The translations under genes and the position numbers were made by a program. Of a stretch of 64,000 bases of DNA, positions 11,737 to 22,849 are shown piece by piece (the first letter of the stretch is position 1; every line of letters begins with the position of its first letter). This stretch comes from Gnetum montanum. Lineage: Eukaryota; Streptophyta; Gnetopsida; Gnetales; Gnetaceae. Location of the stretch: NCBI GenBank assembly GCA_015680685.1, contig MNCI01002924.1:1-64000 (forward strand). Direction: 5' to 3'. Under the pieces are notes generated by a model. It had not been told where the DNA came from. It made no database searches and was given only the letters and a program-made list of their open reading frames with translations.

Positions 11737-11839
11737 TTGTACTTCATAATGAGGGTGGCCTCATTATGACTAGTGGTGACCACTATTTCCTCTGCTGAAG
11801 TAACAGCAACTGTAACATAGGCAAATGCAACATTAGTAT

Positions 11840-12060
11840 CATGTGATCAACAAGTGCATGAGAACAAGTAATAGAATTCAAGCCAATATAACGAATACTC
11901 ACATGGAACAAACGGTGTGCACAATGTAGGCAATGGCACAATAAGCTCTCTGAAGATAGGCTTACCACTAACCCATCCCTCATCAAGCCAATCGTAGGTT
12001 TGACAACGTTCAAATGCCTTCAGGTACCGAGTGGGGTAGTTCTCTAAGTCCTCTTCCACT
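11840..12060 (-). pseudogene. Exon-like block between phosphatase-like and mobile-domain-like parts
   Basis: A minus-strand frame reading MEQVEEDLENYPTRYLKAF, then CQTYDWLDEGW, then VPLPTLCTPF. It is followed by GTGAGTATT (plus-strand aatactcac), a good donor-like sequence. It looks like one exon of the same antisense transcript. I do not recognise a domain. A preceding block near 12100-12190 reads FKVDDEGLHNETRALTL. Confidence 0.35.
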
Positions 12061-12257
12061 TGTTCCATAACTACCTCCTAAAAGTTTAGACTAGAGGAAA
12101 ATACCTATAGCATGATACGAGTCAAAGTGAGAGCCCTTGTTTCATTATGAAGTCCCTCATCATCAACTTTAAACCTGGCATTAGACATCTATAGTTAGTA
12201 GTTAGCAAATCTAGCATGGTCAATGACAATGAGACATAACGAAAAGCAAGCTCACTT

Positions 12258-12719
12258 ACCCTTTGGCACAATATACAATCCCAGGTGGGTATTAGAAGAC
12301 TATATGCACATGCATGGCAATGAAAAGGATGTTTCTCTTATTATAACAAGAGAACTTTAGCATGCTCCAAATCCTAGCTAAGGGACAAATGCTCCTGGGA
12401 CCTAGTCTTAAGCCACCTACTTGATCACCACCAGTCATGGGCTCATTGGACATAAATTGTAGTATTTCTTAGTTTTCCCTAGCCAACAACATCTCAGTGA
12501 TGGTGCTTATAGCCTCCACTACCAAGTGTGACCACATGATCATCCTAAAGTGTTGTAGTAGGTAAGCCAAGAATTCGAATGCCCTTGGCCAAAACCACAC
12601 CACCTGATGGCCTAACTTCATGTCAAGCGCAAACATGTTGGGCACAGGCTCACTAATGCAAGAGAGGATGCCGATGAGCTCTATGACCACTAAGATAGGC
12701 TTCAGTAGCACCCTACAAC
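12258..12719 (-). pseudogene. FCP1/HAD-type phosphatase-like segment of antisense gene
   Basis: Minus-strand exon-like block preceded by cttgcag (acceptor at 12720-12721) and ending GGGTAAGT (donor-like). It has the landmarks of NLI-interacting-factor/FCP1 phosphatases in order: VVIELIGIL where the family has hhhDxxGhL, then WPRAFEFLAYLLQHFRMIMW (family RPxxxEFLxxxxxxFxVxxWSS), then YNKRNILFIAMH (NTLLIDD) and YPPGIVY (NPPGT). The catalytic Asp is Glu, the second motif position is Ile, and the late Asp pair is replaced, so activity is not expected. Two stops interrupt it. HAD membership is an inference from motif order. It continues as possible exons near 12050-12190 and 11850-12060 (the latter reads YDWLDEGW). 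Confidence 0.45.
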
Positions 12720-12899
12720 TGCAAGATAATAAACAAATGTAGCAGTAGCACACAATAGATTGCATTTTGACATAAAAAATCCTAACTTACACTTAGCAAA
12801 AATTAGCAAATTTAGCTTAAAATGGCATAACTTGGAAATAAAATCCTTAGGCTCCCCCATGGGGCCCCACGAGCATAGAACATCAATACACATTTGATG

Positions 12900-14765
12900 T
12901 GTCTAGTGCTCATTGGGGTGCAGCATTAACTTAGCATTAGCATTTTATTTTACATTTGCACCAACACAGTTTGCATGTTCTAGCATCTGTACGCTCAATT
13001 TGCAAAATTAGCCCTCTAGCATATTTTTCTTGCATTCAACATTTTGCTTCGCATGGGACATTCTTACCATTAGCATTTTTGCACTTGGCATTTTGCACAT
13101 TTGGCATTCCAATTTTGTACCTAGTAATCGTTTTTTTTTTTTCAAAATTTTTCTAACTCTAAGCAGCATAGCATGAGATTCAAGAAAAATTATAACTATC
13201 TACTACATTCCCTAGGAAGCATAGCCAAAAATCATCATCAAAATTTCTAATTGTTAGCTATGCTTCCTAGGGAGCATAGCCCCAAGATGGATGAAGATTA
13301 ATAAAAAATTTCTAATTGTTAGGAACGTAGCATCCCACTACATCTAAAAAATAGCTAATTTTGACAAAGTGTTGGCTACACTCCCCAGGGAGCATAGCCA
13401 CCAACACCTAAGCTTCCATCAACACGTCCCTTTCACCACACTGCCCAATGTCATCACATGTCAATGACATGTGCTGGAGTACTCACCATGGCCACAACCT
13501 TGGTGATCTTCCTAGCCCCATTCACTCCCTCAACTACCACCCCTATGGCCACGTCGTTGTCCCTTTCCTCATCCCCATTCACTCCCTTAGCTGTCATCCT
13601 TGTGGCTGCGTCATTGTCCCTTTTCTCATCCCCATGACTTTCTCCCCACATGTCCCTATGATGCCTAACCCTCTCTTTACCCTTTCCCTGCATTGGCCCC
13701 ACATCATAAAATAAGTGATGGCAAAACCATGTCCCCTAGCCATAGCTATTTTTAGCCATAACCCTTGCCCCAATCTACCATCACCCTCACCCATGCACCA
13801 ACACACAAAAAAAGAAGGGAAACAAAGGAACACTAGCCATCCACACCCTAGCCATGGTTATTTTTACCCCATTTTGTGTCCTTCATGTGGTGTGGCCCCA
13901 GAGAGGGAAATCCCAATCCATTGCCAGGGTAAAACCCTTGTTTCTCTTTCCTCTCCCTCACCCCCATGCACTACGTCCCTCAAATGTACCAAATCCCTTA
14001 TAGCCCACACATCGTCCCTTATCGCATTTGTCACAAGCAATCAAAATAAAGTATCTAATACATCAACATAGATCCACAACCCATGTGCGTCTTCTCCCCT
14101 TGGCCATGGCTACTAAGGCAGCCAAAGCAGTGGTGGTACTTGCCAAGGTAGGCCACCCCATGACCCAAATCCCAACACAAAAAAGAAAAGCCAAAATGCA
14201 AAGAAAAAATGGTACAAAGAGGGGTGAGCATAGCAAGAATACTTGGCAATCAGTAGCACTCTCCTCTCCTCCACCTACACCTATGGTAGGTGTTCCAGGG
14301 CTTGCCTTCCCTCTTCTACATTGGCAAGTCTAGGGTGTTGACAATCACTGCAGTGTGTCATTCTGGTGCTACACTCTAGTTGCTATGCTCCACTTTCTAC
14401 GCTTTAGCTATCACTTCAAAATGCACTACACTCTATAACTCCTCATTCACATGTTGAAAAATGATAGTTTACCCTCTTGGTGAATTGTGCATATATACCC
14501 TCCTGAGGTAATTAATGTGTCACCTACTGCATCAACACTCCCACACTTGGAAAAAAAATTTTGAGTTTCTTGTGGAGTGTAGCAAGAGGGGGAAAGCATA
14601 GCAATGGGAGAGTGTAGTAGCCATAGTTGGAAAAATTTCTAAATTTTTTCTAACAATCCCAAACTTAGAAGATTTTTGAGATTTTTCTGGTTGCCCAGTG
14701 AATGCCCAACCCAACTCCACATTCCAGACACTCTTCACCTTGCTTGAACCAATGCACCTTGCAAA
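12900..14765. other. Non-coding stretch with quasi-palindromes in element E
   Basis: Pyrimidine-rich sequence with many gcattt/ttgcat words (12920-13120), then three quasi-palindromes of the form gctatgctt..ggagcatagcc at 13200-13230, 13254-13281 and 13373-13401, then C-rich and mixed sequence to 14350, and more tagc/gcta motifs at 14370-14620. The same quasi-palindrome class fills the E LTRs, so part of this may be LTR-derived. Overlapping frames on both strands at 13450-14330 look compositional. Confidence 0.4.
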
Positions 14766-14767
14766 AA

Positions 14768-14925
14768 TCATGGTCTACTAAGACCTTAAATTGGAAAATC
14801 ATGGTCCACTAAGACCTTGAACTAGCAAATCATGGTTCGCTAAAACCTTAAACTAGCAAATCATAGTTCGCTAAGATCTTAAACTAGTAATCCATGGCTT
14901 GTCGAGGCCCAAAACCAACTTGCAC
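14768..14925 (+). repeat. Tandem array, catggtccactaagaccttaaactagcaaat
   Basis: Five degenerate units of about 31 bases near the 3' edge of the candidate PRO-RT intron. The tail taaactagca matches the arrays at 8330-8690 and 18570-18985; the core differs (gtccactaagacc versus ggcctgccatggcc) but keeps the same inverted layout. Confidence 0.75.
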
Positions 14926-15030
14926 ACTTGCTTTTATAATGCTCAATTTTACATGTTTAGGCAATTAGTAATCGCATTTCTTTCCTCATGATATGCACTT
15001 CGGCTCTATTAAGATAGGTGTGGCTTGATG

Positions 15031-15054
15031 TTCTTTCTGGTTGTTTTGCAGGGT
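15031..15054 (+). promoter_or_regulatory. Candidate 3' splice site before pol of element E
   Basis: ttctttctggttgttttgcag ends at 15051, four bases before the ATG of the pol frame (15055). The tract and AG match a plant acceptor. Ogre-type elements are known to have an intron between protease and RT. A donor candidate is AAG|GTACTC at 8094/8095, which would give an intron of 6957 bases, but other donors are possible. Confidence 0.55.
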
Positions 15055-16700
15055 ATGTCACAGGATTACAACATAAGTGCATATGAGCATCTTCATTCAC
15101 CCTTGGTCCTCACCAAACATCATCGTGACCCCATCAAATGCATCGATGCCTAATGCCTAGGCATTGAGCCCACAACCCATGATGACTACATAACATCTTT
15201 AGAAGCACTGCTAGATTGGCCCAAACATCTAGTTAGGGCTCTCAATCTAGAGGCAGGTGATGTCATTAAGGATCCCCTCATCAAAGTCCCTGTAGAAACA
15301 CTCAACAACAAGGTAAATTCACTAAAACTTAGTTCCTTATTAGAGCCTCAACACGCCCAAAGCATCACAAAGACACTTAATGATAACATCAAGGCATTTG
15401 CATGGTCCTACAAGGACATGCTAGGCCTAGATCCTCGCATAGTGTAGCACAATATTATCCTCGATTCTTACATAAAACTAGTTACACAAAAAGCCCATAA
15501 AGCTAGGCCTAAGGTTGTGTTGGCAGTCCGTGATGAAATCACCAAGCTCTACAAGGCTAGTTTCATCTAGGCTATTGACTATGCAAATTGGATGTCTAAC
15601 ATCGTGGTTGTACCTAAGAAAAATGGAAGCATATGCATTTGTATAGACTTTTGAGACCTAAACAAGGCCACCATCAAAGATGATTTTCCATTTCCTAGTA
15701 TTGATCAATTGGTCAATACTACAGCTGGTCATGCCTTGTTTTCCTTCATGGATGGGTTCTCTAGATACAACCAGATTCGAATCAACCTAGAGCACCAACC
15801 CAGTACAACCTTTATGACCCCCTAGGGTACATTTTGCTACACAATGATGCCTTTCAAACTAAAGAATGTAGGGGCAACCTACTAATATGCCATGACATAC
15901 ATATTTAGTGACTACTTGTTAGACTTGCTCAATGACTACGTTGATGACATAGTGGTTAAGTCCAAAATGGCACATGACCACACAGATGACTTAGAATGCG
16001 CACTCAAACATTTCCTTAGACATGACCTTAGGCTAAATCCTAAGAAGTGTGTCTTCAGTGTCAAGATGGATCACATGCTTGGTTTCGTGGTATCAAAAAC
16101 AAGCATATATGTAGACCCTAGTAAGATTAAGGCCATCATCAACTTAGCACCACCCACTAACCTTAAGGAGCTGCATGGGTTACAAGGTAGGCTATAATTC
16201 ATATGTCGGTTTATTACATAGTTGACTAATAAGCTGCAGCCAATGCAAAATTTTCTTAAAAAGGGAGTCCACTTCAAGTGGACAACTCAATGCCAAGAGG
16301 CATTTGACAACCTCAAATAGGAACTGGATCAGCTTCCAACAATTTACCCTCCACAAGGAGATAAACCTTTGTACATCTTCCTTGCAACTTCAAACATGTC
16401 CATCACTTCTCTACTCTATCAAAAGTGAGACGATGGTTCAGAGGTCCCTATATACTACCTAAGCCATGCGTTAGTGGCCCATGAAGCAAAATACAATAAT
16501 TTGAAAAAGAACTACCTCGCCTTGGTCTTTGCACTTTAGAAGTGGAGGCATTATCTCTTCCGCAGCTAAGTAAACATCATTTGCAAAAGCAATGTACTTT
16601 GGGCAATTACAACAAACATTTACAAAAGTAGTCGAGTCACACAATGGAAATTTGATCTGCACTACATAATGCAAGCATCAACTAAAGGTTAAGCAATAGC
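15055..16700 (+). pseudogene. Reverse transcriptase and RNase H of element E
   Basis: Translation from the ATG at 15055 shows FAWSYKDMLGLDP, then VVVPKKNG, DDFPFPSID, FSFMDGFSRYNQI, MMPFKLKNVGATY and the catalytic box YVDDIVVKSK (Tyr-Val-Asp-Asp at 15937-15948 intact), then LNPKKCVF and LQGRL. The first RNase H follows (PLYIFLATS, PIYYLSHALV, YNNLKKNYLALVFAL). About ten stops interrupt, nearly all at codons one transition away from Gln, Trp or Arg (for example F-stop-D-L-N for the usual FRDLN). The longest intact piece is 15892-16197. Confidence 0.9.
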
Positions 16701-17230
16701 CATACAAATCATGGCTTCACCAATAAACGATCAAGCAACCATAGATCTAGAATTGTTGGATGAGCATGTTAGCAATATAAGCCAAGTTCTTGCCAACTTT
16801 AAGGTAATTTTACACTTCGATGATGCTTCAACCTCTCAAGGAGGTAGTGCCACTGCAGTAATCACATTTCCCACTGGGGAGATCTAACCCTTTGCTTATC
16901 ACTTTACATTTCCTTTCACTAACAATGCAACGAAGTATGAAGGTTTCCTTAGCGGTCTTATAGTAGCTCGTGACCTAGGAATCTAAAACCTAGCGATTCG
17001 AGGAAATTTGCAATTAGTCATCAACCAAGTTACAAAGGTTTACGCTTGTAAAGCATAACACTTACAATCTTATTGTGACTTGGTGAAGCATTTGCTCTAA
17101 TGGTTTACAACCACAAATATCCAACACATTCCCCACAATAAAAACGTCATTACTGATGAATTAGCCACATTAGCCTTAAGCATTATACCTAACATGTTTC
17201 ACGCCTTGCTCACCTCAGTAACAGATTAAA
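16700..17230 (+). pseudogene. Second (archaeal-type) RNase H of element E
   Basis: Reads HFDDASTSQGGSATAVI, TFPFTNNATKYEGFLSGLIV, ARDLGI, then IRGNLQLVINQV and a tail ending VITDELATLALS. The usual YxDGSS start is FDDAST here. A second RNase H between RNase H and integrase is diagnostic of Tat-lineage Ty3 elements, supporting the classification of E. At least six stops (mostly TAA) break the frame. Confidence 0.8.
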
Positions 17231-18540
17231 CTGAACCTATCAGGCAAGTAATTGACATTACACCTATAGCCACAACAAGCATAGCTCACGCATAAGAGTG
17301 GTATGATGACATCAAGTCATACCTTCAACAAGGTGAGCCTTCGCAACATCTACCCACTACCTAGAAGGATGCAGTGCCAAAATAATCACAACAGTACGTC
17401 ATTGTAGGTGATAGCATATTATGTCGCAAATCCTATGATGGCATACTACTGACCTACGTTACCGACAACAAAGTGCAAACAATTATTGATCATGTCCACA
17501 AGGGACTATGTAGAGACCACATAGCACCTAGGGCAATGGCATCAAAAGTCATACGCTTAGGCTACTATTTGCCTTACATTGAGCACAATTGCATTTCCAA
17601 GGTCAAGATGTATGATGTATGTCAACAGCATAACAGCCTAATGCACATCCCCCACTGAACTACACACCATGTAGATCACGTGGTCGTTCCAATGTTGGGG
17701 ATTGGATATCATAGGGCCCATCATGCCTAAGTCCTCTGCAAGACATAGCTTCATCATAACCGTAACCAAATATTTTACCAAGTGGATTAAAGTTATTCCC
17801 CTTAGGAGGATCACATCACAGCAGGTCTTCAAATTCATCCTTGACAATATAGTGACTCGATTTGGTCTACCCATGACCATCATCGCGAACAACTAGACAT
17901 AGTTTAGCAATGTAGAAACCAAAGCCTTCTATGAATACCTTGGCATCAAGCATTCCTTCTCATCACCATACTACCTGCAAGTGAATGGCCAAGCAAAGGC
18001 CAAAAACAAGGACATTATCAACCTTCTAAATAAGATGCTTAGCAGTAGCAAACAATGATGCCATGAGTAGTTGGTCTATGCACTATGGGCCTATCACACC
18101 ACACGCAGAAAAAAAATAGGTAAGATGTCATATAGCCTTGTGTATGGGTCTGAAGCAATTTAACCTTTGAGTTGTAAGTCTTGTCACTCCATGTAATCTT
18201 CTCAAGCTTCATTGACAAGGCCCAAAATAATGAGCTGAGAATCATTCACCTCAACTCTATAGAGGAGGACTGCATGCAGATGCTTGATCACATTGAATGA
18301 TATCAAGACAAGCAACGACAAAAGCACCACCATAATCAACATCAACACCTAATCAAGAGAGGGGATCTAGTCCTCAAGGCCATTCATGAACTGGTAAACA
18401 AATTCTCAACCAACTAGGAAGGACCTTTCTTGGTCACCAAGTCCTACAACAATGGAGCATTCAAGCTTGCTAATCTAGATAGCCATGAGTTTTCCAATCT
18501 GATCAACCATTTATATCTGAAGTCGTACTATGCATAGTAT
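17230..18540 (+). pseudogene. Integrase of element E
   Basis: Residues of the His-Cys region (VHKGLCRDHIAPRAMASKVI, later CQQHNSLMHIP) lie at 17473-17658, followed by a frame change before 17702. The core reads DIIGPIMPKSS, FTKWIKVIPL and FGLPMTIIA. At the second catalytic Asp position the sequence reads ANN with stops (family ADNGxxF), and the catalytic Glu of NGQAEAxNK reads Lys (NGQAKAKNK). Both changes are G-to-A transitions and abolish the D-D-E triad. The C-terminal part reads GDLVLKAIHE and EGPFLV, ending near 18540. Confidence 0.85.
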
Positions 18541-18569
18541 GTAGTACTGCATCAATGAAAAAGTAAGGT

Positions 18570-18985
18570 AAGCAAGAGTTTTCTATGACTATAAACTATC
18601 ACAGAGAGTTTGCTATGACTATAAACTATCACAGAGAGTTTTCTATGACTATAAACTGGCATAGGTAGTCTACTATGACTATAACCTAGCACAGCACATC
18701 CGCTATGATGTTAAACTGGTACAACTTAATCTTGGGCTACAACGTTAAACTAACATCCATAGATAGTCCACTATGACATTAAATTGACACAACTCATCCT
18801 TGTGTCATGATGTTAAATTGGCACAACATCCACCATCCACTACAACATTAAACTAGCACACGGTAGTTTGCTAGGACTATAAACTAGCACAACATGATCT
18901 ACCAAGACCTTAAACTGGGTTCATAGTCTGCTAGAACCTTAAACTATCACAACATGCAATCTACCAAGACCTCAAACTGGGTTCG
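18570..18985 (+). repeat. Tandem array, ctatgactataaactagcacag
   Basis: About fourteen degenerate units of 27-35 bases after integrase. Early units are close copies (gagagttttctatgactataaactatcaca); later ones drift to ctatgacattaaactggcacaac and ctaccaagaccttaaactggg. The shared tail links it to the arrays flanking the candidate intron. Confidence 0.8.
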
Positions 18986-18989
18986 TAGT

Positions 18990-20590
18990 TCAACATGCAT
19001 AGCTCAACACACACAAGTCTATGAACAAGTGAGCACGAATGCTTCCCATCCTTCATCATCTACCCACATCTCAATGGGCTAGGTAGGGTGGGATGTTGTA
19101 GTTCTAGAGTGAAGTTCACATCATCAAAAAAAAGCCTTTAGAACATTTACAGCATCACCACCCTTGGCATTTTGCTAATCCTTCAAAAATTCCCTCAAGC
19201 ATTTTGCTGACCTTTTGAAGCTATCGCCACCATTGCCAGTAGTACCATCCCTAAGCTATGTCAATAACATTGTCAACCTTAGGTGTTTCATTAGTAGTTG
19301 GGGCTCTCACCATTAGCACCATCCACTAGAGTCCTAGCAATACTGTGGCCCAGCCACAACACCACCATCCTCCAACCCTCACCATTGCCTGGGCTTAGAA
19401 GTGCATCTAGCAGCGTGTAAGCTCCTGTCCTTGGTATGGAGTCTCGAGCTCCTACATCGCCATTGCCCCATGCCACCTCGCTAGCCTCCCTTGGGTGCTT
19501 GCTTTTGGTGTGGCTACTAGAGCTTTTATAACTTTCTAGCTCCAGCATCTACATTGGCCTTCCTGCTTTGGCACTGCAAGCTCTTGCAACTAGTCCAACA
19601 CTCATGGCACTTACAGCGCCCTCGCAACCAATAGTTTACTTTTATCTCTCATGTTGTGTGGTTGTTTTCTTATTTCCTCTACGTTGTGTTTGTAGGACGA
19701 AGCCCCAAAGGTGTTCGTTCAAAGGCACATCTCATCATAGTGGCAAGGCACTACATTGCTTCAACACACTTGGTTGGACTCACCAAGCCAATCGAGAGTG
19801 CACATCCCTACTATCTCGCTATAGCCTACTCACATTTACTCCTATATCTTACCTTTTCCTACCTTCCCTGCAAGCTTCTCTGATGTGTATGGCACCCTTC
19901 TTTTAGTCAACCGTAGAACCCATGATAGACGGAATGCAACTCGTCCCATGGGAAGCATCTATGGGCTGGTCAAAGCCCAAGCAGATGTAATGCAACTCAT
20001 CCCAGGGACGAAACACCTACCCTATAGGCATGACATGGTTGCCTTTAAGCAAAGCCCATCAAGTGGCACGTAATCCACTTAATGATAAGCATCTTGCAAC
20101 TAGCATTTTACAAAAAAAACAAAGGGATAACACATATCCCTAAGAAAAATCTAGTAAAGCTACAATTTTGCAACCGGTCCAACCCTAAATTCACAATGGC
20201 CTTCTCATAAGCATTCTAATAAGAGGCCAACATGTCAAGGGTAGGCCAATCCAATGCTATGGCCAATGGCTCTCTCACAAGCATTCTAACAAGAGGCCAT
20301 CATTTGGCGACAAGCCACCCTAGTGTTGTGATCATAGTCAGTCATGCTGACTCTACATTTTGCAGCATGATACACCATTTGCATCTCGTTCCTCCCTTGC
20401 TATCCCCAAGCCAATTCCCTACATCCATTACCTACAGCATGCCATGAACTTTTAGCACTCTTGAGCCCAACAAAGCATCATTTGATTAAGTACCAACAAG
20501 CAATGTTGATGTCATGTCTGTTGTGGTGTTTTGGGTTCTTTATTGATGTCTCTCGGGCCACTCCTCCAAACATCGACAAAGAGGAACCAG
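18990..20590. other. 3' untranslated part of element E
   Basis: No gene recognised. Forward frames at 19568-19906 and 19885-20073 have no recognisable domain. A short tandem duplication (about 70 bases, aagcattctaayaagaggcca) lies at 20195-20310. The stretch agaggaac just before 20591 could be a polypurine tract, but it is weak. Confidence 0.4.
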
Positions 20591-22240
20591 TCAAACACCA
20601 CCAAATTTGGGCAACAGCACTACAATGACAAATTTTTCTAAGTGTCAACTCAAGACAAATTTTTTGTAAGTGTTTGGCCCATGAACCCATTGCTGGGGCT
20701 ACGCTCTAGAGTGTAGCCAACATAGCATGCAACACAACCAGATTTGCACAATTTTTTGAGTGTCAAACAACAGCTGCAGAAATTTCATCTAAGTGCCTTG
20801 TTATGCTCACATTGCTCTTGCTATGCTCTCCAGCATAACAACACTCCAGTGGCTAGTTTGCACTCATGTCAAGCTAGAAGTTATCAAGCTAGCTCAACAT
20901 GGAAGAGGCATTTGGCAAATTTTCTAACTCTTGAAGCTACCCCTCCTGTAATGCTCTCGAGCATAGTTGGTGTAGCAAGAACAAGGACTATAGTTTTTGC
21001 TAGATTTTTCTAAGTGTCCGTGCTACGCTCTATCCCATCCTGCTATGCTCGCCAATGTTGCAGGCATAGCAGCAATGGACTTCAATAACTACCTAACTAC
21101 TATGTTATGCTCTAGAGCATAGCTAGTGTAGCAATAAGGAACTACCTTCAAAAGCTTCCAAAGCTCAACACAGGCCTTCATTCCAACTCCAGCACTCCTC
21201 TAATAAGCAGGATCAGCAACTTACGCTCTTTTTGCACCCCCTCCATGTCCCAATATTATACCTACACTTAATCCCACTCAAAAGAGGGGAGAACATAGTC
21301 CAAGATTATAGCCTCCAAATTGCACTGTTTTGCACTATTTGCAAATACATTGCGATCTTGGCACATGCAGTTTTGGTAGTGTAGCCACAGTCTAGCAATC
21401 TCTTGAGGTTTAGTGGAGCATACCAGAGTGTAGCATCAGTTTCTTCATAGGGAGTGTAGCAAAGGTAACCGTAGCCCACCTACCCCTTTGCCACATGGCA
21501 CTCGATTCACACTTCACGCTAACCCTAAGCCTATAAATGCCCTCGCCTTCCACACTCTAGTGGTTGGCAATTCATTCTAGTGGTGGGCATCTGAAGCATT
21601 TGGCTAGCAAAATCCAAGTAGCAATTAGCATCTCAAAGCACCATTTAGCACTTGAAGCACCTTAAGCACCCCGTACACTGAAGTGTATCAGCATCTTAGC
21701 AACCCCTTTGCATCCCACTCAGCACTGCATCACACTACAAACCCACAAGACACCACAGTAGCCAACCCAATAGGCACGGACCTTGCAGTGGACGTTAGTC
21801 TTCACCCTGGGACACCCTAAAGACTATGGCTACGTCGCTACTATGCCTATTTGTACACCGCATACCTCCTCAAAGCTTAGTTGTAATTGCTACACTCCCC
21901 ATCTAGGGTGGTACCATTCTTTCTTTCTCTCAAACTCTATCGCATTTTAAGCACTCCCTTCATTGCATTTTAAGCATTTTCTTTTACATTCAGCATCGCA
22001 TTTGCATTTGTCACTATTCTACATGTTTTCTTGCATACTTACACTGCCATTCTCATGTCGGGAAACCCTGATAGGCTTAGCCTTAGCTAGCCTTGGTACT
22101 GCCAAGAACACCATCAGCACTTGCATTTTTGGCTAACCACACCACCCCCTGGTTGCACTCAATACCCTAATTGTAGCTAGCAAAGTCCCTATTAGATCAA
22201 CAAGACTGTTTAGGACACTCTACCTCTATTTCCCAACAAA
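20591..22240 (+). repeat. 3' LTR of element E (right edge approximate)
   Basis: Matches 4140-4853 over its first 700 bases, then continues with the same gtgtagc-rich style to a probable promoter, cctataaatgccc near 21531-21543, and long pyrimidine-rich sequence. It includes the near-perfect palindrome at 20698-20719 (one mismatch to the 4247-4268 copy). The end is not supported by a second full LTR; 22060-22330 is the plausible range. Confidence 0.6.
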
Positions 22241-22330
22241 GGCCCATGCATGAAGGTAGGGTTAAGCTGTGCACCCGCAAACCCCTCGATGTTCCAATCA
22301 TCGATGTTTTCAGTTGCTACAATGGAAGTG

Positions 22331-22478
22331 GTTGGAACCTCGAAATAATTGTAATAAAGGTACACACCAAGATATATAATCTAATTACAACTTTATAACT
22401 CAACATTACTCACTAGAATCAAACCCATAACTTGGAGCTTTCAAATCAAAAATCTCACCACTAGGCTAACACCTCATT
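22331..22478 (-). repeat. tRNA-derived SINE copy 1
   Basis: Read on the minus strand: aatgaggtgttagcctagtgg (A-box-like), then a B-box-like ggttyrattc, then a body ending with caacc near 22331. Closely related copies are at 22502, 22700, 22975, 35385 and 56113. Confidence 0.65.
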
Positions 22479-22501
22479 ATTTCCTTAAACTATTTAGGGG
22501 A

Positions 22502-22640
22502 TGTTGGAACCTGAAAGAAGTGAAACATGGATATACCCCAAGATATATAGTCTAATGAGAACTTTATATAACTCAACATTGCCCACTAAAATCAAGCCCA
22601 TGACTTAGAGCTTCCAAATCATGTGTCTTATCTAAAACTA
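22502..22640 (-). repeat. tRNA-derived SINE copy 2
   Basis: Same family and orientation as copy 1, sharing ccccaagatatatagtctaat and the cattgcccactaaaatcaa block; the tRNA-like head (right end) is degraded. Confidence 0.55.
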
Positions 22641-22699
22641 TTCGATTATATGTACCCAAGGATATATAGCCAAACACTATACTTTCATAAAACTTAAGT

Positions 22700-22831
22700 A
22701 GAAACATGCATAAGTACAACCTAGGATACATATTCCAATTAGAACTTTATAACTTAGCATTGCCTACCAGAATTGAACCAATGACTTAGAGCTTTTAAAT
22801 TAAGAGTCTTGCTACTTGGCCAACACCCCAT
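22700..22831 (-). repeat. tRNA-derived SINE copy 3
   Basis: Shares ccaattagaactttataact, cattgcctaccagaattgaa (B box on the minus strand) and cttggccaacacccca (A box on the minus strand). Confidence 0.6.
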
Positions 22832-22849
22832 TGTTGCTGCAAACATAAA

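Larger units (their letters stand above)
4140..22240 (+). mobile_element. Element E: decayed Tat/Ogre-type Ty3 LTR retrotransposon
   Basis: The layout is partial 5' LTR, gag, protease, a long non-coding or antisense stretch, then RT, RNase H, a second RNase H and integrase, a repeat array and the 3' LTR. Two RNase H domains and a gap between PRO and RT containing a splice acceptor are hallmarks of the Tat/Ogre lineage. The two LTRs match over 4140-4853 and 20591-21298, then diverge: the 5' copy runs directly into gag, so the rest of that LTR, the primer site and leader appear deleted. The right boundary is not certain (22060-22330 possible). No clean target duplication was found. The element is full of stops and cannot be autonomous. 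Confidence 0.75.

Noticed and set aside
12900-14330. Several overlapping frames of 80-118 codons on both strands
   Set aside because: Pro/His/Ser-rich on one strand and Gly/Met/Arg-rich on the other, no domain, no conservation evidence.
15055-18540. Endogenous plant pararetrovirus instead of a retrotransposon
   Set aside because: Presence of integrase, two RNase H domains and flanking LTRs fits Tat Ty3 elements; no movement protein or viral coat motif seen.
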